Below are positions 1 through 7,967 of a DNA stretch of 64,000 nt, one piece after another (position 1 is the stretch's first letter; each line of letters begins with the position of its first letter). This DNA is from Klebsiella pneumoniae (GTDB taxonomy: Bacteria > Pseudomonadota > Gammaproteobacteria > Eutrophobiales > Eutrophobiaceae). A model generated the notes under the pieces. The model made no database searches and was not told the DNA's origin. It worked only from the letters and a program-made list of their open reading frames with translations. Location: assembly GCA_945878555.1 (NCBI GenBank), contig CAMDWI010000008.1, positions 62,001 through 126,000 of the forward strand. The letters run 5' to 3'. A program made the position numbers and the translations under genes.

Positions 1-803
1 TATGCCCGCATCACCTCAGGATAAAGTTGCAGGTCACGGATGCTGGTCAGGCCCATCGAATTCTGTTGGGCCATCATTTTTGCAAGCATGGCCTTTTTCT
101 GATCGAGATCAGGCGGAGGAACGGCCCGGGCGGTAAGATGCAGGGCCGCTGCACCACGCCCGAACACCACACCATTCAGCGCGCCGGCCTTATCCTTGCC
201 AACGGTAATCCTGGGTGGCATGGTATCCTGGGAAAGGCCCAGGGCGTTCAGGGCTGCAGTATTAACATATAATTTTTGTCGACTTTCAACTACGATAATC
301 GGATGGTCCAGGCTAAGCTGATCCAGTTCCTGGATGGTAGGTGTGCGTCCTTCAGGAAACTTCGCGGGATCCCAGCCCCCCATTCGGGTCAATATTGATT
401 CGCCGGGAGATGCATCCCTGACCGCCTGTTGCAGGCGTGTGAGCATCTCTTTCAGAGAACCCACATTTTCCATATCAATACCGCGTAAGGTCAGGAGGGC
501 GAGATGATATTGGTGGCTGTGGTTGTCCATTAACCCGGGGACAACCGTGTGGCCACGAAGGTCAGTCAGGCGGGTGTCAGGTCCGGCAAGTGCCTGGATC
601 TCGTCGGTGCTGCCCACCGCGAGAAAGCGGTCGTTTTTTACCGCAACAGCCTCGACGATACTCGATTCATTATCTACCGTAACTATCTTGCCATTGTAGA
701 AAATCGTATCCGGGACGGTCGATAACATTTGCTGTGCAAATACAAAGAGTGGAGCAGCCGCGAGTGATAACAACATGATGGGTAGATAAATTCGCTTAAT
801 CAT
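1..803 (-). CDS. Secreted amidohydrolase (YtcJ-like, amidohydrolase-3 family), C-terminus cut by window edge
   Basis: Reading leftwards from an ATG at 801-803, an open frame of 267 codons runs off the left edge, so the C-terminal half is missing. The protein starts with a signal peptide (about residues 1-24, ending VFAQQ), followed by a composite-domain start typical of YtcJ-like amidohydrolases: DTIFYNGKIVTVD, then VVPGLMDNHSH with the metal-binding His pair of the TIM-barrel amidohydrolases near residue 95. The family hydrolyses amide or related C-N bonds with one or two metal ions. The signal peptide suggests a periplasmic enzyme. The substrate cannot be told. It lies upstream-to-downstream apart from the next gene (153 bp gap containing a dispersed palindrome), so no operon is claimed. 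Confidence 0.85.
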   Translation of the reverse strand, partial: MIKRIYLPIMLLSLAAAPLFVFAQQMLSTVPDTIFYNGKIVTVDNESSIVEAVAVKNDRFLAVGSTDEIQALAGPDTRLTDLRGHTVVPGLMDNHSHQYHLALLTLRGIDMENVGSLKEMLTRLQQAVRDASPGESILTRMGGWDPAKFPEGRTPTIQELDQLSLDHPIIVVESRQKLYVNTAALNALGLSQDTMPPRITVGKDKAGALNGVVFGRGAAALHLTARAVPPPDLDQKKAMLAKMMAQQNSMGLTSIRDLQLYPEVMRA

Positions 804-913
804 TTGGTTCTACTCCTGTTTTCGTATTGCCAGTGATGATACTCAGCCACCAGACTTGCAGTCTCGAGGGTCAGTTTTCTCAAAACACACCGTGTTTCGA
901 ACAATCAAAAAGA

Positions 914-950
914 GTCGGAGACAATTGAGAATTATTTGTCCCCTGCCCCC
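914..950. repeat. Dispersed palindrome, copy A (degenerate)
   Basis: The stretch reads GTCGGAGACAA, then TGAGAATTA, then TTGTCCCC followed by a C-rich tail. The two halves are approximately complementary. The core is shared with the better copies at 7904-7948 and 11394-11431. It lies in the gap between two minus-strand genes. Confidence 0.6.
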
Positions 951-955
951 GGATT

Positions 956-2902
956 TTAATCAACGCCGATTTCGTCTGTCCGCGCCTTTTCCAGATACCA
1001 GTCAAGGGCTTCATCGGTGAGCAGTCTGTCTGCATGCAGACTTTTGGCGACATCGGTTACACAGCTAACATAACGCTCGCGGGTCAATTTTTCATTGGGT
1101 CGCAAGATCCCGGTTTTTTCACCATTGCGATAGCGCACGTGCCAGACCTGCTGGATAGAGGGTCGTGTCATACGGAGCAAGCTGTTGGTCATATTCACGA
1201 GATGGCCATTGGCATCCAGTGGCTCCAGCCATTCTTCCTTGAATCCGGGCGGCCGCTTCTGGTTTACGTTGATTTGGGGAACCGGCATGGTCAGGTAAGG
1301 GACGAATAGCGCCGGGCTGGATCCGACGGCAGTACCATCTGGCCGATTCATATAGGGACGGTATATACCGCGTGGGCATGCCGTTTCAGGTAACTGAATG
1401 GCGGGCCCTGCGTCCGGGTCCAGCTCCCACACGTCTACCGCATCAATACGCGTATCAGGCGGTTTTTTACCCGTATCAACCCAGTCATACAACGCCTGAT
1501 GCAGCGCCATTTCAACACCGCCAATATCAATCATGTCCCTGGCTAGATCAGGATAATCAAAGGCCTCAGCGGATGCATCACTGTGACCGGTACCGGCGAC
1601 TACATAGGCTTTCCAGATGTTTCCCAGGCCCTTTTCAATATTGATACGGGTGTTTTCGAGTTTGTAGTCGTAATAGGTCCCCGGTACCCGCTCAAACAAG
1701 TGAGGTACGGTCGATGTGGAAGCACCGGGATAGGCGCCATGAATGACTTCGACTGTCGGAGGCATAAGACTCATTTGCTCACTGCCAAAGGCCAGCGTGT
1801 CGGTCTCACTGGGTTGCAATCGAAATGAGCCATTTTCATCTACTATCGCGGGTTCCCAGAAGTAGGCAGTCGATCCGTGCCCGGCGGCGGTGTCATTCAG
1901 AAAAAAGCCGTTGAACAATTTACTGCCCGTATGATCGACATTGACACCGTTGATAACAACAAAGCTGCGACCCAGCGCGGCGCCGGCAGAATGGCCCCGG
2001 AAAAATTTGTATTCAGGTTTTTTTCCGAGTTGTTCTTCGATGAAATTCTGGCTGATGATTGTCCAGTCACGTATCAGTCCCAGGTGATTATTAAGCCCCA
2101 TGCCGATTTTTCCGGGACCGCCCAGCTCCGTCCCATCATCCAGCACCACCGTGTTTGATACATCCGAGGAGATATCATTGGCATCGGAGGCATCACGACG
2201 GGTCCAGACAACGGCAAAGCCCTCATCGATCAGGGCGCCGGCAGATTCACTGGTCTGGGTATAACGGTTAAACTTGCCGGCTTCCCGCGGATGAAACCGC
2301 AGCGGGCTGAATCGGGAGGCCCCGTGCGCCAGTACCCACATGCTGCCATTCCAGTCGTTGGCATTTTGCGGGATTAATATTACGACACTGTTAGGATTTT
2401 CCTCTGAATATTTATAGCGTCCATTACCCGGTTTATACGGACCCATATTGCCGCGTGCCTGCGTGATAAAAACATGGTCGGTAAACGTGTTTTCCCGACC
2501 TTCACCCTCCTGCCCGCTTCCCAGCGGAGGGAGAACTTTCGTTTGAACAGGAGCATAACCAAAGACCGTGCCGCTAAGGGCCATCGTGATCTGACGATAG
2601 GGGACGCCGTGGGCATTCTGGATGATTATTTCAGCGACCACCCTGCACTCTTCAGGCCCGACCATACGTTGTTGCACTTCACCAGCCTGGGGCCCGGCCA
2701 ATGCGGTCTGCCAGTCTTCCACATCTGATTTCAGTGGCGCCAGATACTGACCCAGATACTCGCAACTTGCCTGTGCGCTGGCAGGAGATGTAAGCACAGT
2801 GGTTGCCAGAAGGCTTGACTGGAGGATATAGACAAGAGGTGATTTCCGGTAACTCAGTAAACCGGTGATCCAGTTCAGGTATGGACTATTGGTTTTATAC
2901 AT
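956..2902 (-). CDS. Secreted alpha/beta hydrolase of unknown substrate
   Basis: A 648-residue protein with an N-terminal export signal (a long n-region, hydrophobic core around residues 24-40, cleavage after PASAQA). A nucleophile-elbow motif RGHSAGAAL lies near residue 305 (G-x-S-x-G) and a later GTGHSDAS could carry the catalytic His. The C-terminal part, ALYDWVDTGKKPP, resembles large secreted alpha/beta-hydrolase-domain proteins (the Abhydrolase_10 type), which are mostly uncharacterised esterases. A G-rich Shine-Dalgarno lies 8-14 bases upstream of the ATG. It is divergent from the LuxR-type regulator at 3041, so that regulator may control it; this is inference. The substrate is unknown. 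Confidence 0.75.
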   Translation of the reverse strand: MYKTNSPYLNWITGLLSYRKSPLVYILQSSLLATTVLTSPASAQASCEYLGQYLAPLKSDVEDWQTALAGPQAGEVQQRMVGPEECRVVAEIIIQNAHGVPYRQITMALSGTVFGYAPVQTKVLPPLGSGQEGEGRENTFTDHVFITQARGNMGPYKPGNGRYKYSEENPNSVVILIPQNANDWNGSMWVLAHGASRFSPLRFHPREAGKFNRYTQTSESAGALIDEGFAVVWTRRDASDANDISSDVSNTVVLDDGTELGGPGKIGMGLNNHLGLIRDWTIISQNFIEEQLGKKPEYKFFRGHSAGAALGRSFVVINGVNVDHTGSKLFNGFFLNDTAAGHGSTAYFWEPAIVDENGSFRLQPSETDTLAFGSEQMSLMPPTVEVIHGAYPGASTSTVPHLFERVPGTYYDYKLENTRINIEKGLGNIWKAYVVAGTGHSDASAEAFDYPDLARDMIDIGGVEMALHQALYDWVDTGKKPPDTRIDAVDVWELDPDAGPAIQLPETACPRGIYRPYMNRPDGTAVGSSPALFVPYLTMPVPQINVNQKRPPGFKEEWLEPLDANGHLVNMTNSLLRMTRPSIQQVWHVRYRNGEKTGILRPNEKLTRERYVSCVTDVAKSLHADRLLTDEALDWYLEKARTDEIGVD

Positions 2903-3040
2903 TCTTCATCGCCCCCCGGAGATAAATTTCGGTAATACTTTAATAATACTTTTGCTGCTATTATTTCTTATCCCATTTTACGATAATTAGTGGGAAATGC
3001 ACCCATGTTTTGATGGTCCACACAGCGAGCATAGTGAGCT

Positions 3041-4003
3041 TTGAACAATCTGACTTCAGATCTGCTGCAATTATACCATCAGGCTCACGAACGCCCGGGA
3101 GAGTCTTTTGGTGATCATGCCTTTGCCTGGCTCCAGCAGTACTTGCGCTTTGACACCGGTGCAATTATTACGTCATTCAGTGACCGTCCAGCTTATCTTG
3201 ATGCGAACTTTCACGGTTATCAGGATCCAACCGCGATGCTGGAATCCTGGACCCCGGTAAGCCATCTGGACCCGCTCAGTCAACGGATGTTGGCAAATCC
3301 ACGCCATGCGCAACGACAGGATATCGACGACGCGGAAATCGCCGGTGAGATGTTCACGCCACTTCGTGATCACTTGAACAGATTCAACATCCTCTATTCG
3401 CTCTGCATAGCAATACCTCTCGCCCGGGACAACAGCATGACTGTATTTATCCTGACCCGATGCGTTGAAGGTAATCGATTCGCAGATGATGAGATCGTTT
3501 TACTGGAACTGCTCGCGCCGCATGTGGCGCTCGCACTGGCCCTGGCGCGTGACCTGTCGTTTCTGCGCAGCAAGGAGCTCGGCCTGGGTGATCTACCGGT
3601 GGCGATGACTGATAATGCTGGCCGCTTGATCCGGACCACATTTTCGTTTAACGCAAAATTCTGGGGAGACAATCGCACTCCTACCTCAACCCAACTTGAA
3701 GCAGATTGCATGCAGGCGCTGGCCGATGGTGATAGTTGGCCATTGCCTGACGGTCTTCATGTCTTGCATGGGGTGCGCGAGGATGCAGCCTGGTTACTGC
3801 GTATCCGCCCCGTTTCACCCCTTGACTGTTTGACTCGTCGTGAACGCCAGGTAGCGACGCTTTATGCCAGCGGCATGAGCCGCAAGGAAATTGCCCGGAC
3901 CGTAGGGTCCACACCATCCACTGTCAAGAATCAACTCAGCAATTGTTACCGTAAACTGAAGGTTCGTACCCGTAAGGAAATTGTGGCGATCACAAAAGTC
4001 TAG
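3041..4003 (+). CDS. LuxR-family transcriptional regulator
   Basis: A 320-residue regulator. The C-terminal 60 residues are a LuxR/FixJ-type helix-turn-helix: LTRRERQVATLYASGMSRKE followed by IARTVGSTPSTVKNQLSNCY and KLKVRTR. The N-terminal 240 residues look like a GAF/PAS-like sensor (an ITSFSDRP segment and a helical LLELLAPHVALALALARD near 150-170), not a phosphoacceptor receiver. The frame is closed by a stop just upstream, so the start is the TTG at 3041 or something later; the ribosome site is weak and the start is uncertain. It stands between the divergent hydrolase gene and the PEP-CTERM gene, either of which may be its target. Confidence 0.85.
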   Translation: MNNLTSDLLQLYHQAHERPGESFGDHAFAWLQQYLRFDTGAIITSFSDRPAYLDANFHGYQDPTAMLESWTPVSHLDPLSQRMLANPRHAQRQDIDDAEIAGEMFTPLRDHLNRFNILYSLCIAIPLARDNSMTVFILTRCVEGNRFADDEIVLLELLAPHVALALALARDLSFLRSKELGLGDLPVAMTDNAGRLIRTTFSFNAKFWGDNRTPTSTQLEADCMQALADGDSWPLPDGLHVLHGVREDAAWLLRIRPVSPLDCLTRRERQVATLYASGMSRKEIARTVGSTPSTVKNQLSNCYRKLKVRTRKEIVAITKV

Positions 4004-4025
4004 CGTCGAGGCGTGACTATGTTAA

Positions 4026-4046
4026 ATATAGACAAATGTCCTATAT
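4026..4046. promoter_or_regulatory. Imperfect inverted repeat between the LuxR-type gene and the PEP-CTERM gene
   Basis: ATATAGACA, two bases, then TGTCCTATAT: the arms ATATAG(G)ACA match except for one extra base on the right side. It lies 22 bp after the regulator stop and 58 bp before the next start, where an operator could sit. A LuxR-type binding site is a guess; no run of T follows, so a terminator is less likely. Confidence 0.35.
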
Positions 4047-4103
4047 ACAAAATTTACTGCCTTCTCTACTGTCTTTAAATAAGAAACCTCGGAGAGAACC
4101 CAA

Positions 4104-5000
4104 ATGCAGCATAACCCACTGTACCGGCTAATATTGGCAGTAAGTCTGTTGTTGTCTTCAGTGTACGCTCAGGCGATACCCACAATGATGTTGCGCATGG
4201 GGAATATCACCCAGGCTACCTACGATTACCACATGTATGACCAGAATGATTGCACTCATGGTACCGTACCTTGCCAGAACCCTTGGGACGGAAATACATT
4301 CAGTGACACTGCTTCAGTCGGGCCGGCAACGGCCACTTCCACAGCCACGGGAAGTTTTGGCGCTTTATCGTCACAAGCTGATGTCTACGTGGCCAACAAA
4401 GCATCGTCAGGTGCGAGCGGCAATGCCACCGGTATTACAAATTTCTTCGACAGTTTCACCCTTACATCTGACACATTGGCAACCGGCACTGCGGTAGACG
4501 TGCGCTATAGCGTGCAACTCGACTGGAGTACAAATGCTCAATATGCAGGCATGGAGTATTATAACCAGCTGACCAACTTTGGGGCCCGGTTGTATGACGG
4601 AGGACTGGACTGCTGCTATATCACCGGTAGTGATTTCATTGACACTTCATTGATGTCAGGTTCCTCTGCATCTTCCTCAATTCGTAGTTATACGATAGGG
4701 CAAACTGTGGATTTCAGTGGTTTGTTGCACTGGAATTTACGTGGGCAGTTGTTCAACAATTCGCTGCTCGACTCCCAGGATCTGTTTCTGAATCTGAATG
4801 CCAGGTATCTGATTGAAGTGCTTTCACCTGACGCGGTCTATACCACAGCCAGTGGTGGCAGATACAGTGGCGAACCACCTGCCTCAGTGCCGGAACCGGG
4901 TACTTTGCCTCTGTTGGTCGGCGCATTGTTGCTGGGTGGGATTTTTCGCAGGAATAATAAAGATGCCTCCACGACGGTCGGCATGACAGCCTGGACTTAA
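4104..5000 (+). CDS. PEP-CTERM sorting-domain surface protein
   Basis: A 298-residue exported protein. It has a signal peptide (residues 1-24, ending YAQA), a Ser/Thr/Gly/Asn-rich low-complexity middle, and the C-terminal sorting signal SVPEPGTLPLLVGALLLGGI followed by FRRNNK, i.e. the VPEP motif, a membrane helix and an arginine-rich tail. PEP-CTERM proteins are recognised by an exosortase (EpsH-type) and associated with exopolysaccharide or biofilm. The exosortase itself is not in this window. A GGAGA ribosome site lies 8 bp before the ATG. Unlike the second PEP-CTERM gene (10566) no sigma-54 promoter was seen upstream. The function of the middle part is unknown. Confidence 0.9.
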   Translation: MQHNPLYRLILAVSLLLSSVYAQAIPTMMLRMGNITQATYDYHMYDQNDCTHGTVPCQNPWDGNTFSDTASVGPATATSTATGSFGALSSQADVYVANKASSGASGNATGITNFFDSFTLTSDTLATGTAVDVRYSVQLDWSTNAQYAGMEYYNQLTNFGARLYDGGLDCCYITGSDFIDTSLMSGSSASSSIRSYTIGQTVDFSGLLHWNLRGQLFNNSLLDSQDLFLNLNARYLIEVLSPDAVYTTASGGRYSGEPPASVPEPGTLPLLVGALLLGGIFRRNNKDASTTVGMTAWT

Positions 5001-5036
5001 TCTGGGTTTCCTTAAGTAGCTGTCCCTTTCATAAAC

Positions 5037-5387
5037 TTATTTCAGCGTCTTCAGATACTCAATAATCGCCGCCCGCTCCGCGTCTGACTCAATCCCTTCA
5101 AATGGCATGCGGGTCCCGGGTACCACCTCGTCCGGTACCCGCAGGAAGTTATTGAGCGTGGTTTCATCCCAGGTGATACCGCTGCGGGTCATCGGGCGGC
5201 TGTAACGAAAATCTTCGAGCGCACCGGCGGCACGGCCGACGATGCCGAGCAGACTGGGGCCTTGTTCACCGCTGGTACCGGTCACGGTGTGGCAAACGGC
5301 ACAGCGTTCAAACCCGGACGGCTGCGCCTGTGCTGCGGTAGACATTACCGACACCATCACCAACATCACATAAACACCTGACCTCAT
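5037..5387 (-). CDS. Class I c-type cytochrome, electron acceptor of the dehydrogenase
   Basis: A 116-residue monohaem cytochrome c. It has a signal peptide (to AAQAQ, about residue 21), the haem-binding CAVCH motif at residues 29-33, and a likely Met axial ligand in RMPFEGI near residue 93. This is the pattern of small soluble class I cytochromes. Its start overlaps the stop of the flavoprotein gene by four bases (ATGA), so the two are translationally coupled. By analogy with gluconate/sorbitol-type dehydrogenases it probably carries electrons from the FAD subunit to the respiratory chain in the periplasm. Confidence 0.9.
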   Translation of the reverse strand: MRSGVYVMLVMVSVMSTAAQAQPSGFERCAVCHTVTGTSGEQGPSLLGIVGRAAGALEDFRYSRPMTRSGITWDETTLNNFLRVPDEVVPGTRMPFEGIESDAERAAIIEYLKTLK

Positions 5388-7138
5388 CCCAGCCTCCGTG
5401 GTCGTTGCAGATAGTTGACGAGATCATCGCCGAGACGCAAACCCAGCGCACCGACCGGGCCGGTCGGGTTGTAACCGGAATTCTGGGGGAACACGCTGGC
5501 GCCGTTGATGAACAGATTGTCGGCCTCCCAGCATTGCAGGTGTGGCGATACCACGCTGGATTTCGGATCGGCACCCATGATGGTGCCGCCGGTGTTGTGC
5601 GTGGTCTGATACGGACGGGCATCGTAGGGGGCCTTGCGTGGTGCCGGGTTGGTGATGGTCGCGCCCATCGCCTTCGCAATCTCATGCGCCTTGCCGGTTA
5701 CAAATTCGGACATCTTCAGATCGTTTTCCGGGAAATCGAATGTCATGCGCAATAATGGACGTCCCCAGCTATCGCGATAATCCGGATCGAGATCCAGATA
5801 ATTCGTGCGCTGTGCATAACTGCTGCCCTGACAGTTGATGTTCGCACCGCGCAGATACCATTTGGCATTCGCTTCCTTCCATGCCGTACCCCAGCGCGGT
5901 GTGCCCGGCGGCAACGGCCGTGTGTCGATGGGCCGACCGTTCATCGTATTCGCGCTGATGTAGGCCCCGCCCACGAAGCCGAGACCGGAGTGATCAAAAT
6001 GATCATTATTAAAGTCGTCGATAGTCATGCCGAGCGCACCGGCACCCATGAACGGGTTGAGGTAGTGATCCTCGAAAAACACATTCACGCCGGAGGTAGT
6101 CTGGTAGCAGTAGTTCGTGCCGACCGCGCCCTTGCCCGTCTTCGGATCATACGGTCGGCCGATGCCGGACAGCAGCAACAAGCGGGTATTGGTAAACACA
6201 TAACCGCCGAGTACGACGGTCGAGACGGGTTGTTCGAAGACCTCGCCGGTGCGCACATCGGCATACACAACAGCGGTCACCCGTTTCGCACGCTTGTCGT
6301 ATTTCAGTTCGAGTACCTCGGCATTCGCGCGCAACTCGAAGTTCGGCTTGCCGCTTACCAGCGGAAACAACAAATTGGTGGCCGATGCCTTGGCGTTGGC
6401 CTCACACAGAAATCGCTCGCAGTGGCCGCAGTACTGGCAGGCACCGAGTTGCATGCCGTCAGGATTCGTGTAGACCTTGCTCGCGTTGGCCGCAGGCATC
6501 GGGAACGGGTGATAGCCGAGACTGCTGGCCGCCTCCCGGAACATCACTCCAAATTGTGCCGATTCCAGCGGTGGTAACGGATAGGGTGAGCTGCGATACG
6601 GCTCGAATGGATTGCCACCAGTCACACCGACGCCATTCAGATTACCGGCCTGGCCGGAGATCCCGAACAGGTTTTCAAACAAGGCGTACCAGGGTTCGAG
6701 CTCGTCATACTGCACACCCCAATCCTGGATCGACAGGTCGGCCACGACAGCCTTCCCGTAGCGGCCTTCCAGATGCGAACGCAGTGTGTAGTCCGTGGTC
6801 TGGAAGCGCCAGCACTGGCCGTTCCAGTGCGAGATGGCGCCACCGACTCCGAAGCCCGGAAGGAAGCTGGTCAGGCGCCGCATCGGCAAGGCCTGTTCAC
6901 TGATGTTGTGCCGCAGAGTCAGCGTTTCGATATTCTCGCGCTGTGTAAGTCCGCGGTGGGTGCCCCAGCGTAACTCGTCGCGTTGGGTTGGTAACTCGGC
7001 TTCAGCGCCACCGGTGCGATCCGGCCCGCGCTCCAGCACCAGCACATCGTGCCCCGCCGGGACCAGTGATCGCGCCACAAGACCGGCGGTAAGCCCGCCG
7101 CCAATAACGACGACTTCGCGTTCAGGCAGTATCGTCAT
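5384..7138 (-). CDS. GMC-family FAD-dependent dehydrogenase, large subunit with Cys cluster
   Basis: A 584-residue flavoprotein. The FAD-binding Rossmann start VVVIGGGLTAG (residues 9-19) ends in an acidic ERG. The C-terminal GMC block HNTGGTIMG carries the presumed catalytic His, followed by NLFINGASVFPQNSGYNPTG. Around residue 235 it has CQYCGHCERFLC (C-x2-C-x2-C-x4-C), as in FAD glucose/gluconate-type dehydrogenases that hold an iron-sulfur cluster. The gene lies between the small TAT-type subunit and the cytochrome, each overlapping by four bases: a three-subunit periplasmic alcohol, sugar or aldonic-acid dehydrogenase. The flavoprotein lacks its own signal and is probably exported with the small subunit. 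The substrate is unknown; the TonB receptor gene upstream suggests an imported compound. Confidence 0.88.
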   Translation of the reverse strand: MTILPEREVVVIGGGLTAGLVARSLVPAGHDVLVLERGPDRTGGAEAELPTQRDELRWGTHRGLTQRENIETLTLRHNISEQALPMRRLTSFLPGFGVGGAISHWNGQCWRFQTTDYTLRSHLEGRYGKAVVADLSIQDWGVQYDELEPWYALFENLFGISGQAGNLNGVGVTGGNPFEPYRSSPYPLPPLESAQFGVMFREAASSLGYHPFPMPAANASKVYTNPDGMQLGACQYCGHCERFLCEANAKASATNLLFPLVSGKPNFELRANAEVLELKYDKRAKRVTAVVYADVRTGEVFEQPVSTVVLGGYVFTNTRLLLLSGIGRPYDPKTGKGAVGTNYCYQTTSGVNVFFEDHYLNPFMGAGALGMTIDDFNNDHFDHSGLGFVGGAYISANTMNGRPIDTRPLPPGTPRWGTAWKEANAKWYLRGANINCQGSSYAQRTNYLDLDPDYRDSWGRPLLRMTFDFPENDLKMSEFVTGKAHEIAKAMGATITNPAPRKAPYDARPYQTTHNTGGTIMGADPKSSVVSPHLQCWEADNLFINGASVFPQNSGYNPTGPVGALGLRLGDDLVNYLQRPRRLG

Positions 7139-7854
7139 GACAGATCCTGAATCGATCTGGGTGCATCTGACTTCGGATTACGCTTGTTGCGGTACGTCAC
7201 GATATCGCGGTTGTACACGGCTGGCAGCCCCGGATAACCGATCAGCTTCCACCCGGCCTTGTCGCGGTTGCCTCCGTAAATCGGATCGGCAAAGGCGCCC
7301 TGATTAAACAAGGGGTAAAACAGTTCGTTAAACCAGCTGGCGAGATTTAACTCGGGCAAATTGGCCTCTCCTTTGCTGACGGCCAGCAACACGCTCTCGC
7401 GCTCGGCCATCGCCAGTCGGTCATAGGTCTTGCCGTGCAACTTCTGGCAGTAGGCATTTAATCCCGCGATTCCGATCTTGAACCACTGTTCGGGCGTCAA
7501 CGGCAACTGGTAGCCATGTTGCGGCTTGCCCTGACGGAACGGGCCCTGCGAGTAGAGGCGGTCTCCGCGACCGAAGGCCCCTGCCAGTTGACGATCAATG
7601 TATGTGGCAATGCCAATATCCACCCCGGACGGCCCCAGATCATCTGCCGGCCACATGTGCTCGACCAGCGCCTCAGTAATGGCGGACTCCTCAAGACTGA
7701 GAGATTGATAGCCAGGTATGGCAGCGGGTGCATCAGCTGCCGGTGCGACAGCGGCAGACTGTGCAAGCACCGTGCTAACGGGCACACTCGCCGAACCCGC
7801 CACACCCAGTACAACGCCTGCGCCTTTGAGAAACGAACGTCGATTGTTATGCAT
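7135..7854 (-). CDS. Gluconate 2-dehydrogenase subunit 3-like protein with TAT signal
   Basis: A 239-residue protein starting MHNNRRSFLKGAGVVLG, a twin-arginine signal (RRSFLK). I place the start at the ATG at 7852-7854 instead of the TTG two codons upstream. The mature part fits the small-subunit family of membrane gluconate/sorbitol dehydrogenases (EESAITEALVEHMWPADDLG, then IATYIDRQLAG). In that family the small subunit is exported folded by TAT and carries the FAD subunit with it. Its stop overlaps the flavoprotein start by four bases, and the cytochrome follows, so the three form one operon. Confidence 0.85.
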   Translation of the reverse strand: MHNNRRSFLKGAGVVLGVAGSASVPVSTVLAQSAAVAPAADAPAAIPGYQSLSLEESAITEALVEHMWPADDLGPSGVDIGIATYIDRQLAGAFGRGDRLYSQGPFRQGKPQHGYQLPLTPEQWFKIGIAGLNAYCQKLHGKTYDRLAMAERESVLLAVSKGEANLPELNLASWFNELFYPLFNQGAFADPIYGGNRDKAGWKLIGYPGLPAVYNRDIVTYRNKRNPKSDAPRSIQDLS

Positions 7855-7903
7855 GATCAAGTAATGAATAAGGGTGTATGTGGACGGGAATTATACGATT
7901 AAT

Positions 7904-7948
7904 GGGGTTGGAGACAAATGAGAATCACTTTTCTTTGTCTCCGACCCC
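7904..7948. repeat. Dispersed palindrome, copy B
   Basis: GGGGTTGGAGACAAA on the left pairs with TTTGTCTCCGACCCC on the right across a loop holding TGAGAATCAC. One arm base is mismatched (T/G pairing). TTTTT follows on the plus strand. It lies in the 113 bp between the TonB receptor gene and the dehydrogenase operon; both read leftwards, so it could act on mRNA ends, but the T-run is on the opposite side for those genes. Confidence 0.8.
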
Positions 7949-7967
7949 TTTTTAGTTGTCATGAACT

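Noticed and set aside
7904-7948. Simple rho-independent terminator for the TonB receptor gene
   Set aside because: The T-run is on the wrong side for the leftward transcript, and the arms and loop recur elsewhere as a dispersed repeat.
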